A stretch of 64,000 nucleotides of DNA from contig CAVPUA010000003.1 of assembly GCA_963708805.1 (NCBI GenBank), forward strand, positions 124,001-188,000, in the 5' to 3' direction. The notes beneath the pieces are model-generated. The model was not told the origin of the DNA and did no database searches. It saw only the letters and a program-made list of their open reading frames with translations. Each line of letters begins with the position of its first letter. Within the stretch, counting starts at the first letter, position 1. This DNA comes from CAVPUA01 sp963708805. GTDB lineage: Bacteria > Actinomycetota > Actinomycetes > Mycobacteriales > Jatrophihabitantaceae. Positions 38,950 through 46,698 of this stretch are shown in pieces. The position numbers were made by a program, and so were the translations under genes.

Positions 38950-38988
38950 ATGCAACTCGATCAAGTCATAGACGAGATTTCCCAGTGA
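38950..38988 (+). CDS. 12-codon leader ORF coupled to the next gene
   Basis: ATG CAA CTC through CAG TGA encodes MQLDQVIDEISQ. It has GGGAG at 5-6 nt and its TGA overlaps the ATG of the next gene as TGATG. It is too short to judge by composition. Its own SD, together with the absence of another SD for the downstream gene, suggests translation by termination-reinitiation. Confidence 0.35.
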   Translation: MQLDQVIDEISQ

Positions 38989-39332
38989 TGTCCGGGCCGG
39001 CCGAACAGTTCCAACGCGTCCAGATCAACGATGGCGAGACGGTCGTCGCCTCAGCGGAAGTAGTCACTTCAGGCGGTGTGGCCCGAGCCCGCCTGCACGC
39101 CGAATCAGGGCACCTGCCGGCGGGTACGCGCGCTCATCTGGTCGAGGCGCTGCTCGAGCTCGAGGCGGTGCGCAGCTGCTCTCACCTCGAGGTGACGATT
39201 CCCGTCGGGGACGCCGAGAGTCTGTTACGACTCGAAGCACTCGCGGAGTCGACCGAGATGCACGCCGCGGGATCAAGCACGCTCGTCGACGCCACCTTCC
39301 CTGCCCACGAGGGGCGTCAGCTGCGGCGGTAA
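38988..39332 (+). CDS. Small conserved-looking actinobacterial protein, unknown
   Basis: 114 residues, MSGPAEQFQRVQINDGETVV, then ASAEVVTSGGVARARLHAE. The sequence has regular alpha/beta character (HLPAGTRAHLVEALLELEAV; SHLEVTIPVGDAESLLRLEA) with no signal or TM segment. I recall similar short mycobacterial and related proteins but cannot name the family. It starts by TGATG coupling to the leader ORF and overlaps the 3' end of the convergent DHFR-fold gene by 16 nt. Confidence 0.6.
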   Translation: MSGPAEQFQRVQINDGETVVASAEVVTSGGVARARLHAESGHLPAGTRAHLVEALLELEAVRSCSHLEVTIPVGDAESLLRLEALAESTEMHAAGSSTLVDATFPAHEGRQLRR

Positions 39333-39919
39333 CGGATGTGCGTGGCCAGCGGCGAGGACAAGACCTCGACCGGCTCGAAGCCGAACGACGCGATCCCGTC
39401 GAAGATCCGCTCCCCCGAACCGAGCAGGACAGGAGCGATGTCGAGGGTGAGCTCGTCGATCACGTCGGCCTGCAGCGCCTGGCGAACGGTCGAGGCCCCG
39501 CCGGCGATGTCCACGCCGGCGTCCCCGGCCGCCGCACAGGCCGCGGAGTACGCCGCGTCGAAGCCGTCGGTGACGAAGTGGAACGTGGTTCCCCCGTCCA
39601 GCTGGATCGGATCGCGAGCGTGATGGGTCAGCACGAACACCGGCGCGTGGTACGGCGGCTCGGCGCCCCACCAGCCCGTCCATTCCTCGTCCCATTCCCC
39701 CCGGATCGGGCCGAACATGTTGCGCCCCATCACATACGCGCCCCGGGGCCGCATGAGCCACTCGGCCGCGAGCTGGTCGCCCTCGGTTGCCCGCGGATCC
39801 CCCATGTGCCAACGATGCAGCTCGTGACCCCGCTGGCCCAGCCCGTTCTCCAGGCTCTGGTCGGGCCCGGCGACGAAGCCGTCCAGCGAGATCGACATGT
39901 GACAGGTCGTGTCCGGCAC
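39317..39919 (-). CDS. DHFR-fold (RibD C-terminal-like) family protein
   Basis: GTG 39919 with GGGAG 6 nt upstream gives 200 residues. MSISLDGFVAGPDQSLENGL, AYVMGRNMFGPIRGEWDE, APVFVLTHHARDPI, IAGGASTVRQALQADVIDEL and APVLLGSGERIFDG are family signatures; the first one is the nucleotide-site strand. Closest in style to the large actinobacterial 'dihydrofolate reductase family' group. It is divergent from an LLM gene, with a 9-bp repeat GGTTTCGAC/GTCGAAACC spanning the intergenic region. Confidence 0.82.
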   Translation of the reverse strand: MPDTTCHMSISLDGFVAGPDQSLENGLGQRGHELHRWHMGDPRATEGDQLAAEWLMRPRGAYVMGRNMFGPIRGEWDEEWTGWWGAEPPYHAPVFVLTHHARDPIQLDGGTTFHFVTDGFDAAYSAACAAAGDAGVDIAGGASTVRQALQADVIDELTLDIAPVLLGSGERIFDGIASFGFEPVEVLSSPLATHIRYRRS

Positions 39920-40102
39920 GAAGAGCTCCCGAGGTGGTTTCGACCGACAAGTGGCGTGGGGACGATAACAGTGGGTCGACCGGACCACCGCTCCCGTCAC
40001 CACTCCGAATTGGCGGCGAGTAGTTGTCGAAACCGGGCCGCCTCGTTCGTGGTGATGCAAAGCCCGGCGCGACGTTCGGGCGACGACGAGAGGACGGCAA
40101 CG

Positions 40103-40936
40103 ATGGCCGACATCGAGGCGACCGGCGCAGCGAGACCATTTCGATTCGGGGTTGTCGCCCCCATCAGGACTGATCTGCCGACCTGGCGAGACCAGGTGCA
40201 CCGGATCGCCGACCACGGTTACTCGACCCTTCTGATGCCCGACGTCCAGCAGTGGCAGCCGGCGCCCGGCCCCACGCTGGCGGTCGCCGCGACGCTCACC
40301 GACCTGCGGGTCGGCACGTGGGTCTACGCGTCGCCGCTGCGCACCCCCTCGAGCCTGGCGTGGGAGGCGCACTCGCTGTCGGTGCTGACCGAAGGTCGCT
40401 TCGAAATGGGCATCGGTACCGGGCGACCCGGCATCGAAGACGAACTTCGCCAGTTGGGTCTGCCGGTCGTGACCCCCGGCGAGCGGCTGTCTCAGGTGCG
40501 CGAAGCCGTCACGTCACTACGGAATCTCGACGGCCCCGACCTCCGTACGCCGGTCGTGATGGCCGTGCGGGGACCGAAGGCTCGGGCGATGGCAGTCGAT
40601 CTTGCCGATACCGTCACGTTCCCCGCGATGCCCGGCGACTCTCGGGCTGACATGGTGCGCATGGCGGCCGATTTCCGTGCCGTCCGAGACGTCGAACTCG
40701 CGCTGCACGTGTCAGTGGTCGGCGACGCCGTGTCGCCGTTCATGGCGCCGCCCGACACGAACCCGGCCGAGTTGCGCGCGGCCGACTCGCTGGTGGTACT
40801 TCCCAGTGACCCGGCGGAGGCGATCGAGGAACTCCGGCGGCGACGAGAGGAAATCGGCTTCTCCTACATCGTCATCGGCGCCAACGCCGCCGATGCGTTC
40901 GCCCCGGTCGTCGCCGAGCTGGCCGGACATCTTTGA
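40103..40936 (+). CDS. LLM-class F420-dependent oxidoreductase
   Basis: 277 residues. FRFGVVAPIRTDLPTWRDQV, YSTLLMPDVQQWQPAPGPTL, VGTWVYASPLRTPSSLAWEA, and GRFEMGIGTGRPGIEDELRQ match F420-type luciferase-like oxidoreductases of the shorter TIGR03621-like class. The stop overlaps the TTG candidate start of the next gene, indicating coupling. Substrate unknown. Confidence 0.8.
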   Translation: MADIEATGAARPFRFGVVAPIRTDLPTWRDQVHRIADHGYSTLLMPDVQQWQPAPGPTLAVAATLTDLRVGTWVYASPLRTPSSLAWEAHSLSVLTEGRFEMGIGTGRPGIEDELRQLGLPVVTPGERLSQVREAVTSLRNLDGPDLRTPVVMAVRGPKARAMAVDLADTVTFPAMPGDSRADMVRMAADFRAVRDVELALHVSVVGDAVSPFMAPPDTNPAELRAADSLVVLPSDPAEAIEELRRRREEIGFSYIVIGANAADAFAPVVAELAGHL

Positions 40937-41553
40937 CGGACGTACTCGGCCCAGCCGCCCTCACGTCTGTAGCGATCTCTCCCGATAGCCTGCGCGACGT
41001 GGAGTTGATCGAGGCAGCAGGGGCGGAGTTCGAACGGGTTGTTCGTCAGCTTCCGGCGGACTCATGGGAGTGGCCGACGCCGTCGGACATCTCGGTACGC
41101 GAGTTGGTCGAACACGTCGTCGTGGGAAACCGGCTCACCGCGCTCCTGCTCGAGGGCGCCGACCGCACCGACGCGCGAGCCATGCTCACCGGTGATCAAC
41201 TCGGGGACGATCCGATCGCGGCGGTGGTCGAGTCGACCCGGCGTCAGGCCCACGCGTTCGCCGCAACGCCGCTCGACCAGAGCGTCCCCGGCCCGAAGGG
41301 CGCGGTTCTCGCCGCTGACTACGTGCGGTTCCGCCTGATCGACCTCGTCGTTCACGCCTGGGACCTTCTGCGGGCCGCACGACTCGACGAGGCACTGGAT
41401 CCACACATCGTCGACGGCGTGATCATCGTGGTCGAACCGCACCTCGCCGACCTGCTCGCCTATGGCGCCTACGGTGCCGGTCCGAGCGGCACGCTGCCCG
41501 CCGACGCATCGCCGCAGAGCCGGCTTCTCGACTGGTTCGGTCGCCGGCCATGA
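40933..41553 (+). CDS. TIGR03086-type metal-binding protein (mycothiol-dependent / DinB-like)
   Basis: 206 residues if TTG 40933 is used (overlapping TTGA with the LLM stop); GTG 40999 is a shorter alternative that fits the family's usual start better. Metal ligands are visible as ISVRELVEHVVVGNRLTALL (His), LVVHAWDLLRAAR (HxWDL) and the N-terminal helix ELIEAAGAEFERVVRQL. This fold is shared with mycothiol-dependent maleylpyruvate isomerase. It probably works with the adjacent LLM enzyme, but that is inference from coupling. Confidence 0.75.
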   Translation: MTDVLGPAALTSVAISPDSLRDVELIEAAGAEFERVVRQLPADSWEWPTPSDISVRELVEHVVVGNRLTALLLEGADRTDARAMLTGDQLGDDPIAAVVESTRRQAHAFAATPLDQSVPGPKGAVLAADYVRFRLIDLVVHAWDLLRAARLDEALDPHIVDGVIIVVEPHLADLLAYGAYGAGPSGTLPADASPQSRLLDWFGRRP

Positions 41554-41572
41554 TCGTCGACTCGACGCGCGC

Positions 41573-42202
41573 CTAGCCGGTCGACGACCGGATCCACAGG
41601 CCGTCAACGTCGACGAGGAGCGTATCTCCCTGCATCAAGGTGCCCGCCACAAAGATCTTGCGGCCTTCTTCGCGAGTGATTCGCACGGTGAAGGTCAGTG
41701 GTTGGCCCAGCATCGTCGGCGCCCGGAAATTGACATTGAGGTAGGCCGTAAGCGTGCGGTCGCCACCTGAGCCGGCGAGCCAGCTCATGACTTCATCGAA
41801 GAACAACGGGATGGCGGCGCCGAAGACCGAGCCGAGGCCGCCCCGGTAGAACGGCCCGAAGGTGATGCGCCCGTGAACCTGTTTGTCCTCGAAGGTGTCC
41901 ATCTCGTACTCGGGCACCAGGGCCTGACCCCGACCCTGGAGCGCAAGCAGGCGACCGTAGACGTGTCGATCGGGCTCGGCCTCGAACCGGCGCAGCAACG
42001 ACTCGACGCGACCCAGCAGGTCGGCGGCCTCGTCGATCACCGCGACCGGCGGACGGACGCTGGCGATCGCGTCCTGCAAGCTGCGCTGCCGTTCGATCAG
42101 CTCGGCGAAGGACTCGGCCACGTCGGGCTCGATCTCGCCGACCCCGAACCACCCGTCTTCGGCTTGCGCCATGCCGATGAAGTCCTTGGGGGTGAGCGTC
42201 AT
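41573..42202 (-). CDS. Hot-dog-fold thioesterase (PaaI-like)
   Basis: 209 residues. The C-terminal hot-dog domain has ITFGPFYRGGLGSVFGAAIP, LFFDEVMSWLAGS, LTAYLNVNFRAPTMLGQPLT and FVAGTLMQGDTLLVDVDGLW, the active-site and beta-sheet regions of PaaI/YbaW-type acyl-CoA thioesterases. The N-terminal ~80 residues are helical. Same strand as, and downstream of, nothing obvious; it is 35 nt from the start-side region of the HD-GYP gene end. Acyl-CoA substrate unknown. Confidence 0.75.
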   Translation of the reverse strand: MTLTPKDFIGMAQAEDGWFGVGEIEPDVAESFAELIERQRSLQDAIASVRPPVAVIDEAADLLGRVESLLRRFEAEPDRHVYGRLLALQGRGQALVPEYEMDTFEDKQVHGRITFGPFYRGGLGSVFGAAIPLFFDEVMSWLAGSGGDRTLTAYLNVNFRAPTMLGQPLTFTVRITREEGRKIFVAGTLMQGDTLLVDVDGLWIRSSTG

Positions 42203-42236
42203 GTCGGTGACCTAACCACGACGTACTCCCGCGGCA

Positions 42237-44366
42237 TCAGAGGATGACGTTGAACGACGCCGACACCTGATTGGTGTGGTTGCCGAGGCTGTCGACGGCC
42301 CGGATCGCGATGGAGTGGCTACCGAGCACCGATACCGAGACCGTCTGTCCAGTGGTCGAGGTGGTCGTCGTCCAGGCCGCGCCGTCCACGCTGTACTCGT
42401 AGGTCAATCCGGCGACCGGCGTCCACCCGACGGACGCTGTGTTGCCCAAGAGAATCGTCGAGGGCGGTTTGGTGGTGAGCACGGGTGGTTGGGTCGCGAC
42501 GGTGACGCTCGCCGAGAGCGTGCTCTGGTTGCCGACGGCGTCGACTGCCGTGATCACGATCGTGTGCGTGCCGTCGCCGACCGAGGCGAAGTTCGCCGCG
42601 CCGGAGCAGGCCGACGCGTTGCCGGCATCGAGCCGGCAGGTCACCCGGGCCGTCTGGTCGTCGACGTGGAAGGTGCTCGAGACGGCCGAGGTGACCACTG
42701 CGGCCGGCGGCGCGGCCGTCCAGGTCAGCACCGGCGCGGTCGCGTCGACCACGAAATGCACCGACTGAACCGGGCCGGCCTGGCCACGGGCGTCGGTGGC
42801 CCACACGGCGACGGAATGCCCGCCATCGGCGAGGTTGTCGACGGTGAACGTGCCGCCTGAGCAGCTCCGCGCGGCACCCGAGTCGAGCGAGCACCACGTC
42901 GCGGCCGCACCCGAAGCCGACGTGAACTGCACGACCGCCGTTCGCGAGTTCGTCGTTCCCGACGGCGCCGACGTGATGTGCACGGTGGGTGGGGGCGCGT
43001 TGGTGACCGTTGCCGGTGGGCTGGTAGGACCATCCGTGGACGCGACCGGTGCCGAGCTGACGGCAATCGAGCTCGGCCCCGAGCCGTCCGAACCGCGCGC
43101 GGTCGGGGTTGATGCCGCACCCGGCGTGGGCTTCGTCGCGCCAGGGGTGGGATGGCCGACCGACGTCGTCGAGGTCCCGGTCCCGACCGCGGCCAGACCG
43201 CCGCTCGACGCGGCGGGCGCCGGAGCGCTGATCGCCGACGCCGGGCTGGTGGCGGCCAGCGCAGCGGGCGTAACGGTCGCCGTCAGGCCGGCGGCGACGA
43301 CGGCCGCGGCCGCCGCGCCCTGCGGCGCGGCGGCGAGCGCCTTCGGTGTCGTGTCAGCCAGCACGCGCAGCATCGGGATGTTCATCAACAGCGCGCCGGG
43401 GCCCATCGCCCACAGCAACCGGGGCAGCGAGATCGACAGGAACGCGCGTACGTAGGCCGGGTCGAAGTGGGTTCCGGCGCAGCGGGCGAGCTCGGCCCGG
43501 GCGGCGACGGTGGCCATCGGCTTCTTGTAGGCGCGGTGGGCCGTCATCACCTCGAACGAGTCGGCGATCGCGACGATGCGAGCAGCGCGCGAGATGTCAG
43601 TGCCGGCGACGCCGTCGGGGTAGCCCGAGCCGTCGAAGCGCTCGTGATGCTGCCGGACGGCATGGCCCCATTCGCCGAGCCAGTCGCCCAGCGCGCCCAG
43701 CAACTGTTCGCCGTTGGCCGGATGCTGAGCGACGAGTTCGAACTCGGCGTCGCTGAGCTTGGCCGGCTTGTTCAAGATCGACGGCGCGACCTCGAGCTTG
43801 CCCACGTCGTGCAGCAGCGCGGCCCACCGCAGCTTGTCGCGCGCATCGCGCGGCAGCCGCAACTGCTCGCCGAGAAGGTCGACGAACACCCGCGTGCGCT
43901 CGCAGTGGCCGCGGGTACGCCGGTCGTGCGCCGTCATCGCGGTGATCAGTTCGAGGACCGCCTCGGCCACCTGCGCCGCGTCGCGCGTCCGGGCGGTGGC
44001 GACGCGCTCGGTGAGCAACTTGGTCGAGGCGGCGCCCCGGGCGATCCGGAAGCGGTTCGGCGCCTGGTCCGGGAACAGCATGCTCAGCTTCAGCAAAGCC
44101 GCGAGGGGCAGCAATCGACGCGTGATCCGCTCCACGGCGGCACACACGGCGACGCTCAGGACGAGGGCGAGGACGAGCCACCACCGGCTGTCGCGAATCT
44201 GACCGGCCAGCACGTGCGTCGCCAGGACCGACGCGCCGTAGGCGGCGCCCAACGGCACGGCGATGATCAGCGCGCGCAACCCGGTGGCGAGGACCGGCCG
44301 GGCCCGCCAGCGATTCTGGGCATGCTCGTCCGACCCGTGGGTCGAGCCGGTCTGTTCACGGCGCAC
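42237..44366 (-). CDS. HD-GYP phosphodiesterase fused to extracellular Ig-like repeats
   Basis: 709 residues, GTG 44366. Residues ~25-80 contain two membrane helices (LRALIIAVPLGAAYGASVLA; WWLVLALVLSVAVCAAV). Residues ~130-310 are an HD-GYP domain with LLHDVGKLEVAPSILNKP and QHHERFDGSGYPDGVAGTD, the c-di-GMP phosphodiesterase signatures. A third hydrophobic stretch (~335-380, including AAAAVVAAGLTATVTPAAL) should re-cross the membrane. A Pro/Ser/Thr linker follows, then about three Ig-like or PKD-like units (VVQFTSASGAAATWCSLDSG; STFHVDDQTARVTCRLDAG; ASVGWTPVAGLTYEYSVDGA). The first two units each carry paired Cys. A cytoplasmic c-di-GMP hydrolase linked to an outside binding module suggests transmembrane sensing. 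Confidence 0.85.
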   Translation of the reverse strand: MRREQTGSTHGSDEHAQNRWRARPVLATGLRALIIAVPLGAAYGASVLATHVLAGQIRDSRWWLVLALVLSVAVCAAVERITRRLLPLAALLKLSMLFPDQAPNRFRIARGAASTKLLTERVATARTRDAAQVAEAVLELITAMTAHDRRTRGHCERTRVFVDLLGEQLRLPRDARDKLRWAALLHDVGKLEVAPSILNKPAKLSDAEFELVAQHPANGEQLLGALGDWLGEWGHAVRQHHERFDGSGYPDGVAGTDISRAARIVAIADSFEVMTAHRAYKKPMATVAARAELARCAGTHFDPAYVRAFLSISLPRLLWAMGPGALLMNIPMLRVLADTTPKALAAAPQGAAAAAVVAAGLTATVTPAALAATSPASAISAPAPAASSGGLAAVGTGTSTTSVGHPTPGATKPTPGAASTPTARGSDGSGPSSIAVSSAPVASTDGPTSPPATVTNAPPPTVHITSAPSGTTNSRTAVVQFTSASGAAATWCSLDSGAARSCSGGTFTVDNLADGGHSVAVWATDARGQAGPVQSVHFVVDATAPVLTWTAAPPAAVVTSAVSSTFHVDDQTARVTCRLDAGNASACSGAANFASVGDGTHTIVITAVDAVGNQSTLSASVTVATQPPVLTTKPPSTILLGNTASVGWTPVAGLTYEYSVDGAAWTTTTSTTGQTVSVSVLGSHSIAIRAVDSLGNHTNQVSASFNVIL

Positions 44367-44472
44367 ACCGCCACCATCGACCGCCGGGGCCGTGACTTGA
44401 GCCCCGGCGGATCAGGCGTCGATACCATCGCCTCGTTCCCGGCCGCGAGGGCCGGCACGGACGGGAGACTCG

Positions 44473-45310
44473 ATGACGTCGTCAGGTTCGGGCAAGTTGG
44501 CCGGCAAGGTCGCGCTGATCACCGGGGCCGCGCGGGGCCAGGGGCGCAGCCACGCAATCCGGCTGGCCCAAGAAGGCGCCGACATCATCGCCGTCGATCT
44601 CTGTGCTCAGATCGACTCGGTCGAGTATCCGATGGCGACACCGGACGACCTGGCCGAGACCGAGCGGCTGGTGAACGAACTGGACCGCCGAGTCGTCGCC
44701 CAACAGGCGGACGTTCGCGACCCGCAGGCCATGATCGACGCGGTCGCCGCGGGCGTCGCCGAACTCGGCCGGGTCGACATCGTGATCGCCAACGCCGGCA
44801 TCATCCCGCCTGCGCGTGCAGGAGATCGACCCGGTGCAGGCCTTCCTCGACACGATCGCGGTGAACCTGATCGGCGTGCGGCACACGGTCCACGCGGCCG
44901 TACCGACCATGATCGAACAGGGCACGGGCGGATCGATCGTGCTCACCAGTTCGACCCAGGGCCTGTCCGGCAAGGGCGGAGTCGGTACCGGCGCGCAGGA
45001 CGGCTACACCGCCAGCAAGCACGGTGTGGTGGGGCTGATGCGGACGTGGGCGAACTGGCTGGCGCCGCACTCGATCCGGGTGAACAGCGTGCACCCGACC
45101 GGCGTGCGCACTCCGATGATCATCAACGACGTGTTCGAGGCGTACCACGAGGCGACGGCCGAGCTCGGGAGCGCCTTGCAGAACCTGCTGCCCGTCCCCA
45201 TGATCGAACCGATCGACGTGAGCAACGCGGTGCTCTGGCTGGTGTCCGACGACGCCCGCTACGTCACCGGCGTACCGCTACCGGTCGACGCGGGCTTTCT
45301 CGCCGGCTGA
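44473..45310 (+). CDS. Mycofactocin-type SDR oxidoreductase, one frameshift
   Basis: ATG 44473 (MTSSGSGKLAGKVALITGAA) with the cofactor motif GAARGQGRSHAIRLAQEGAD and DIIAVDLCAQI. NAGI and the catalytic YTASKHGVVGLMRTWAN plus VHPTGVRTPMI are those of the TIGR03971 mycofactocin-coupled SDR group. The frame changes near 44812 (PPARAGD should read PPLRVQEIDP), a one-base indel. Corrected length is about 278 residues, normal. Mycofactocin biosynthesis genes are not in the window. The 3' end overlaps the convergent TetR gene by 47 nt. Confidence 0.82.
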
Positions 45311-45858
45311 CACCGCACAGCGTCACGAAGTCGGTGAACGCCCGTCCGGTGCGCTCGGCGTCGCCCGTCGCTTCGAGGTCCATGATCAACCCGCGGATCA
45401 CGGCCAGGACGAGCGTCGCCAGCTCCGGACGTCCCACGCTGTTCATGCCTTCTTCGAGGGGGACGAGCCAGTCGGTGGTCGCCGCTTGTCGGAAGCCAGG
45501 CCAGAGGCGCTGTTCCGCGTCCTCGCGCAGCCGGCCGAACAGGGTCGAGGTACGGACGTCCGGCCGGTCCGGTCATCTCCGACCAGGCGCGGCTCAGCGT
45601 GGTGAGGTACGGCTCGTCCGGTCGGACCCGCAACAACGCTCCGAAGGCGTCGCGCTGGCGTTGCCGGGCTTGCTCGAGCACGTCGCGCAGGAGCCGGTCG
45701 CGGGTGCCGAAGTGGTAGATCAACATGCGGGTCGACGTGCCGGCGGCGGCAGCGAACGGTTCGAGGCGGTCGGGTAGCCCGTGGGCCAAGGCGTGGTCGG
45801 TGCAGGCGTCGAGCAGCCGCTCGCGGATCTGCGGTTGCTTGCGTCGGCCCACGTGCAC
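45264..45858 (-). CDS. TetR-family regulator, one frameshift
   Basis: Begins MHVGRRKQPQIRERLLDACT; HTH DRLEPFAAAAGTSTRMLIYH then FGTRDRLLRDVLEQARQRQR. After MTGP the frame changes near 45560 and continues as RTSTLFGRLREDAEQRLWPG and MNSVGRPELATLVLAVIRG to a stop at 45264. Corrected length is about 197 residues. It is divergent from the alpha/beta-hydrolase gene and the palindrome at 45868-45883 lies between them. The frameshift sits in a GC-rich CCGG-repeat. Confidence 0.78.
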
Positions 45859-45867
45859 AGTTTTTCG

Positions 45868-45883
45868 CGTAACGATCGCTACG
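45868..45883. promoter_or_regulatory. TetR-type operator candidate
   Basis: CGTAACGATCGCTACG is palindromic except for one base pair. It lies 10 nt upstream of the TetR start and 44 nt upstream of the divergent hydrolase start, the expected place for a shared repressor site. Confidence 0.5.
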
Positions 45884-45926
45884 TCTACCGTCGACAGCGT
45901 TGACGCAGCGAAGGGTGGAGGTCGGA

Positions 45927-46626
45927 ATGCGGGTGGTCTTCGTGCACGGGGCGTGCGTGCAGGACGGAGCGTGGTGGTGGCATCGCACGGCCGAGGTACT
46001 GGCGGCGCGGGGCGTGGTGAGTTCGACGCCCGCCCTGCCGAGCTGCGGCGAAGCCGGCGTTGCGGTCGGCGCGCAGGGCCCCGGGCTCAGCGACGACGTC
46101 GCCGCGGTTCGGCAGGTGCTGATCAGCAGCCGACGAGCCCACCGTGCTGGTCGTGCACAGTTATGGCGGGATCGTGGCGGCCGAGGCGGCGGCCGGGGTC
46201 GACACGGTGCGGCAGCTTCTGCTGATCTCCAGCTACCTGCCCGAGGTCGGGCAGAGCCTGTCGTCGTTCGGCGACGGAAGCCCGGCCCCGTTCCTGGATG
46301 TCGATCTCGAGGCCGGCACGTTCGGCGTTCGCCCCGATGCCCTCGTCGACACGTTCCTGGCCGACTGTCCGGCCGAGATCGGCAGGGACGCGATGAACCA
46401 CCTCGCCCGGCAGAGCCTGTCGGTGACGCAACAGCCGGTTCGGGCCTCGGCGTGGCAGGAGGTGCCGACGACCTACCTCGTGTGCGCCGACGACCGGGGC
46501 ACTCCGGCCGGCGCGCAGCGGGAGTTCGCCCGCCGGGCGGCCACCGTGGTCGAGCTGAAGAGCGGCCATCATCCGTTCCTGTCCCAGCCCGAGGCGGTCG
46601 CCGACCTGATCTCGACGCTGTCCTGA
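45927..46626 (+). CDS. Alpha/beta-hydrolase, one frameshift
   Basis: GGAG 6 nt before ATG 45927. MRVVFVHGACVQDGAWWWHR is the oxyanion-hole strand; the nucleophile elbow is VVHSYGGIV, in a different frame. One extra C near 46129 separates them (SSDEPTVLVVHSYGG restored). Downstream VPTTYLVCADDRGTPAGAQR and SGHHPFLSQPEAVADLI carry the Asp and His of the triad. Corrected length is about 232 residues, as in methylesterase/RsbQ-like small hydrolases. Probably regulated by the divergent TetR. Confidence 0.8.
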
Positions 46627-46644
46627 ACGTCGCAGAAACTCGAC

Positions 46645-46686
46645 GTCCCGACCAGCTGGTGGTGTGACCCGCCAGCTGGTCGGGAC
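46645..46686. terminator. 15-bp perfect stem-loop between convergent genes
   Basis: GTCCCGACCAGCTGG (46645-46659) pairs perfectly with 46672-46686 around a 12-nt loop. It lies between the hydrolase stop (46626) and the MFS stop (46699), so it can act in both directions. No U-tract. Confidence 0.65.
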
Positions 46687-46698
46687 TGGGGTTGCGAG

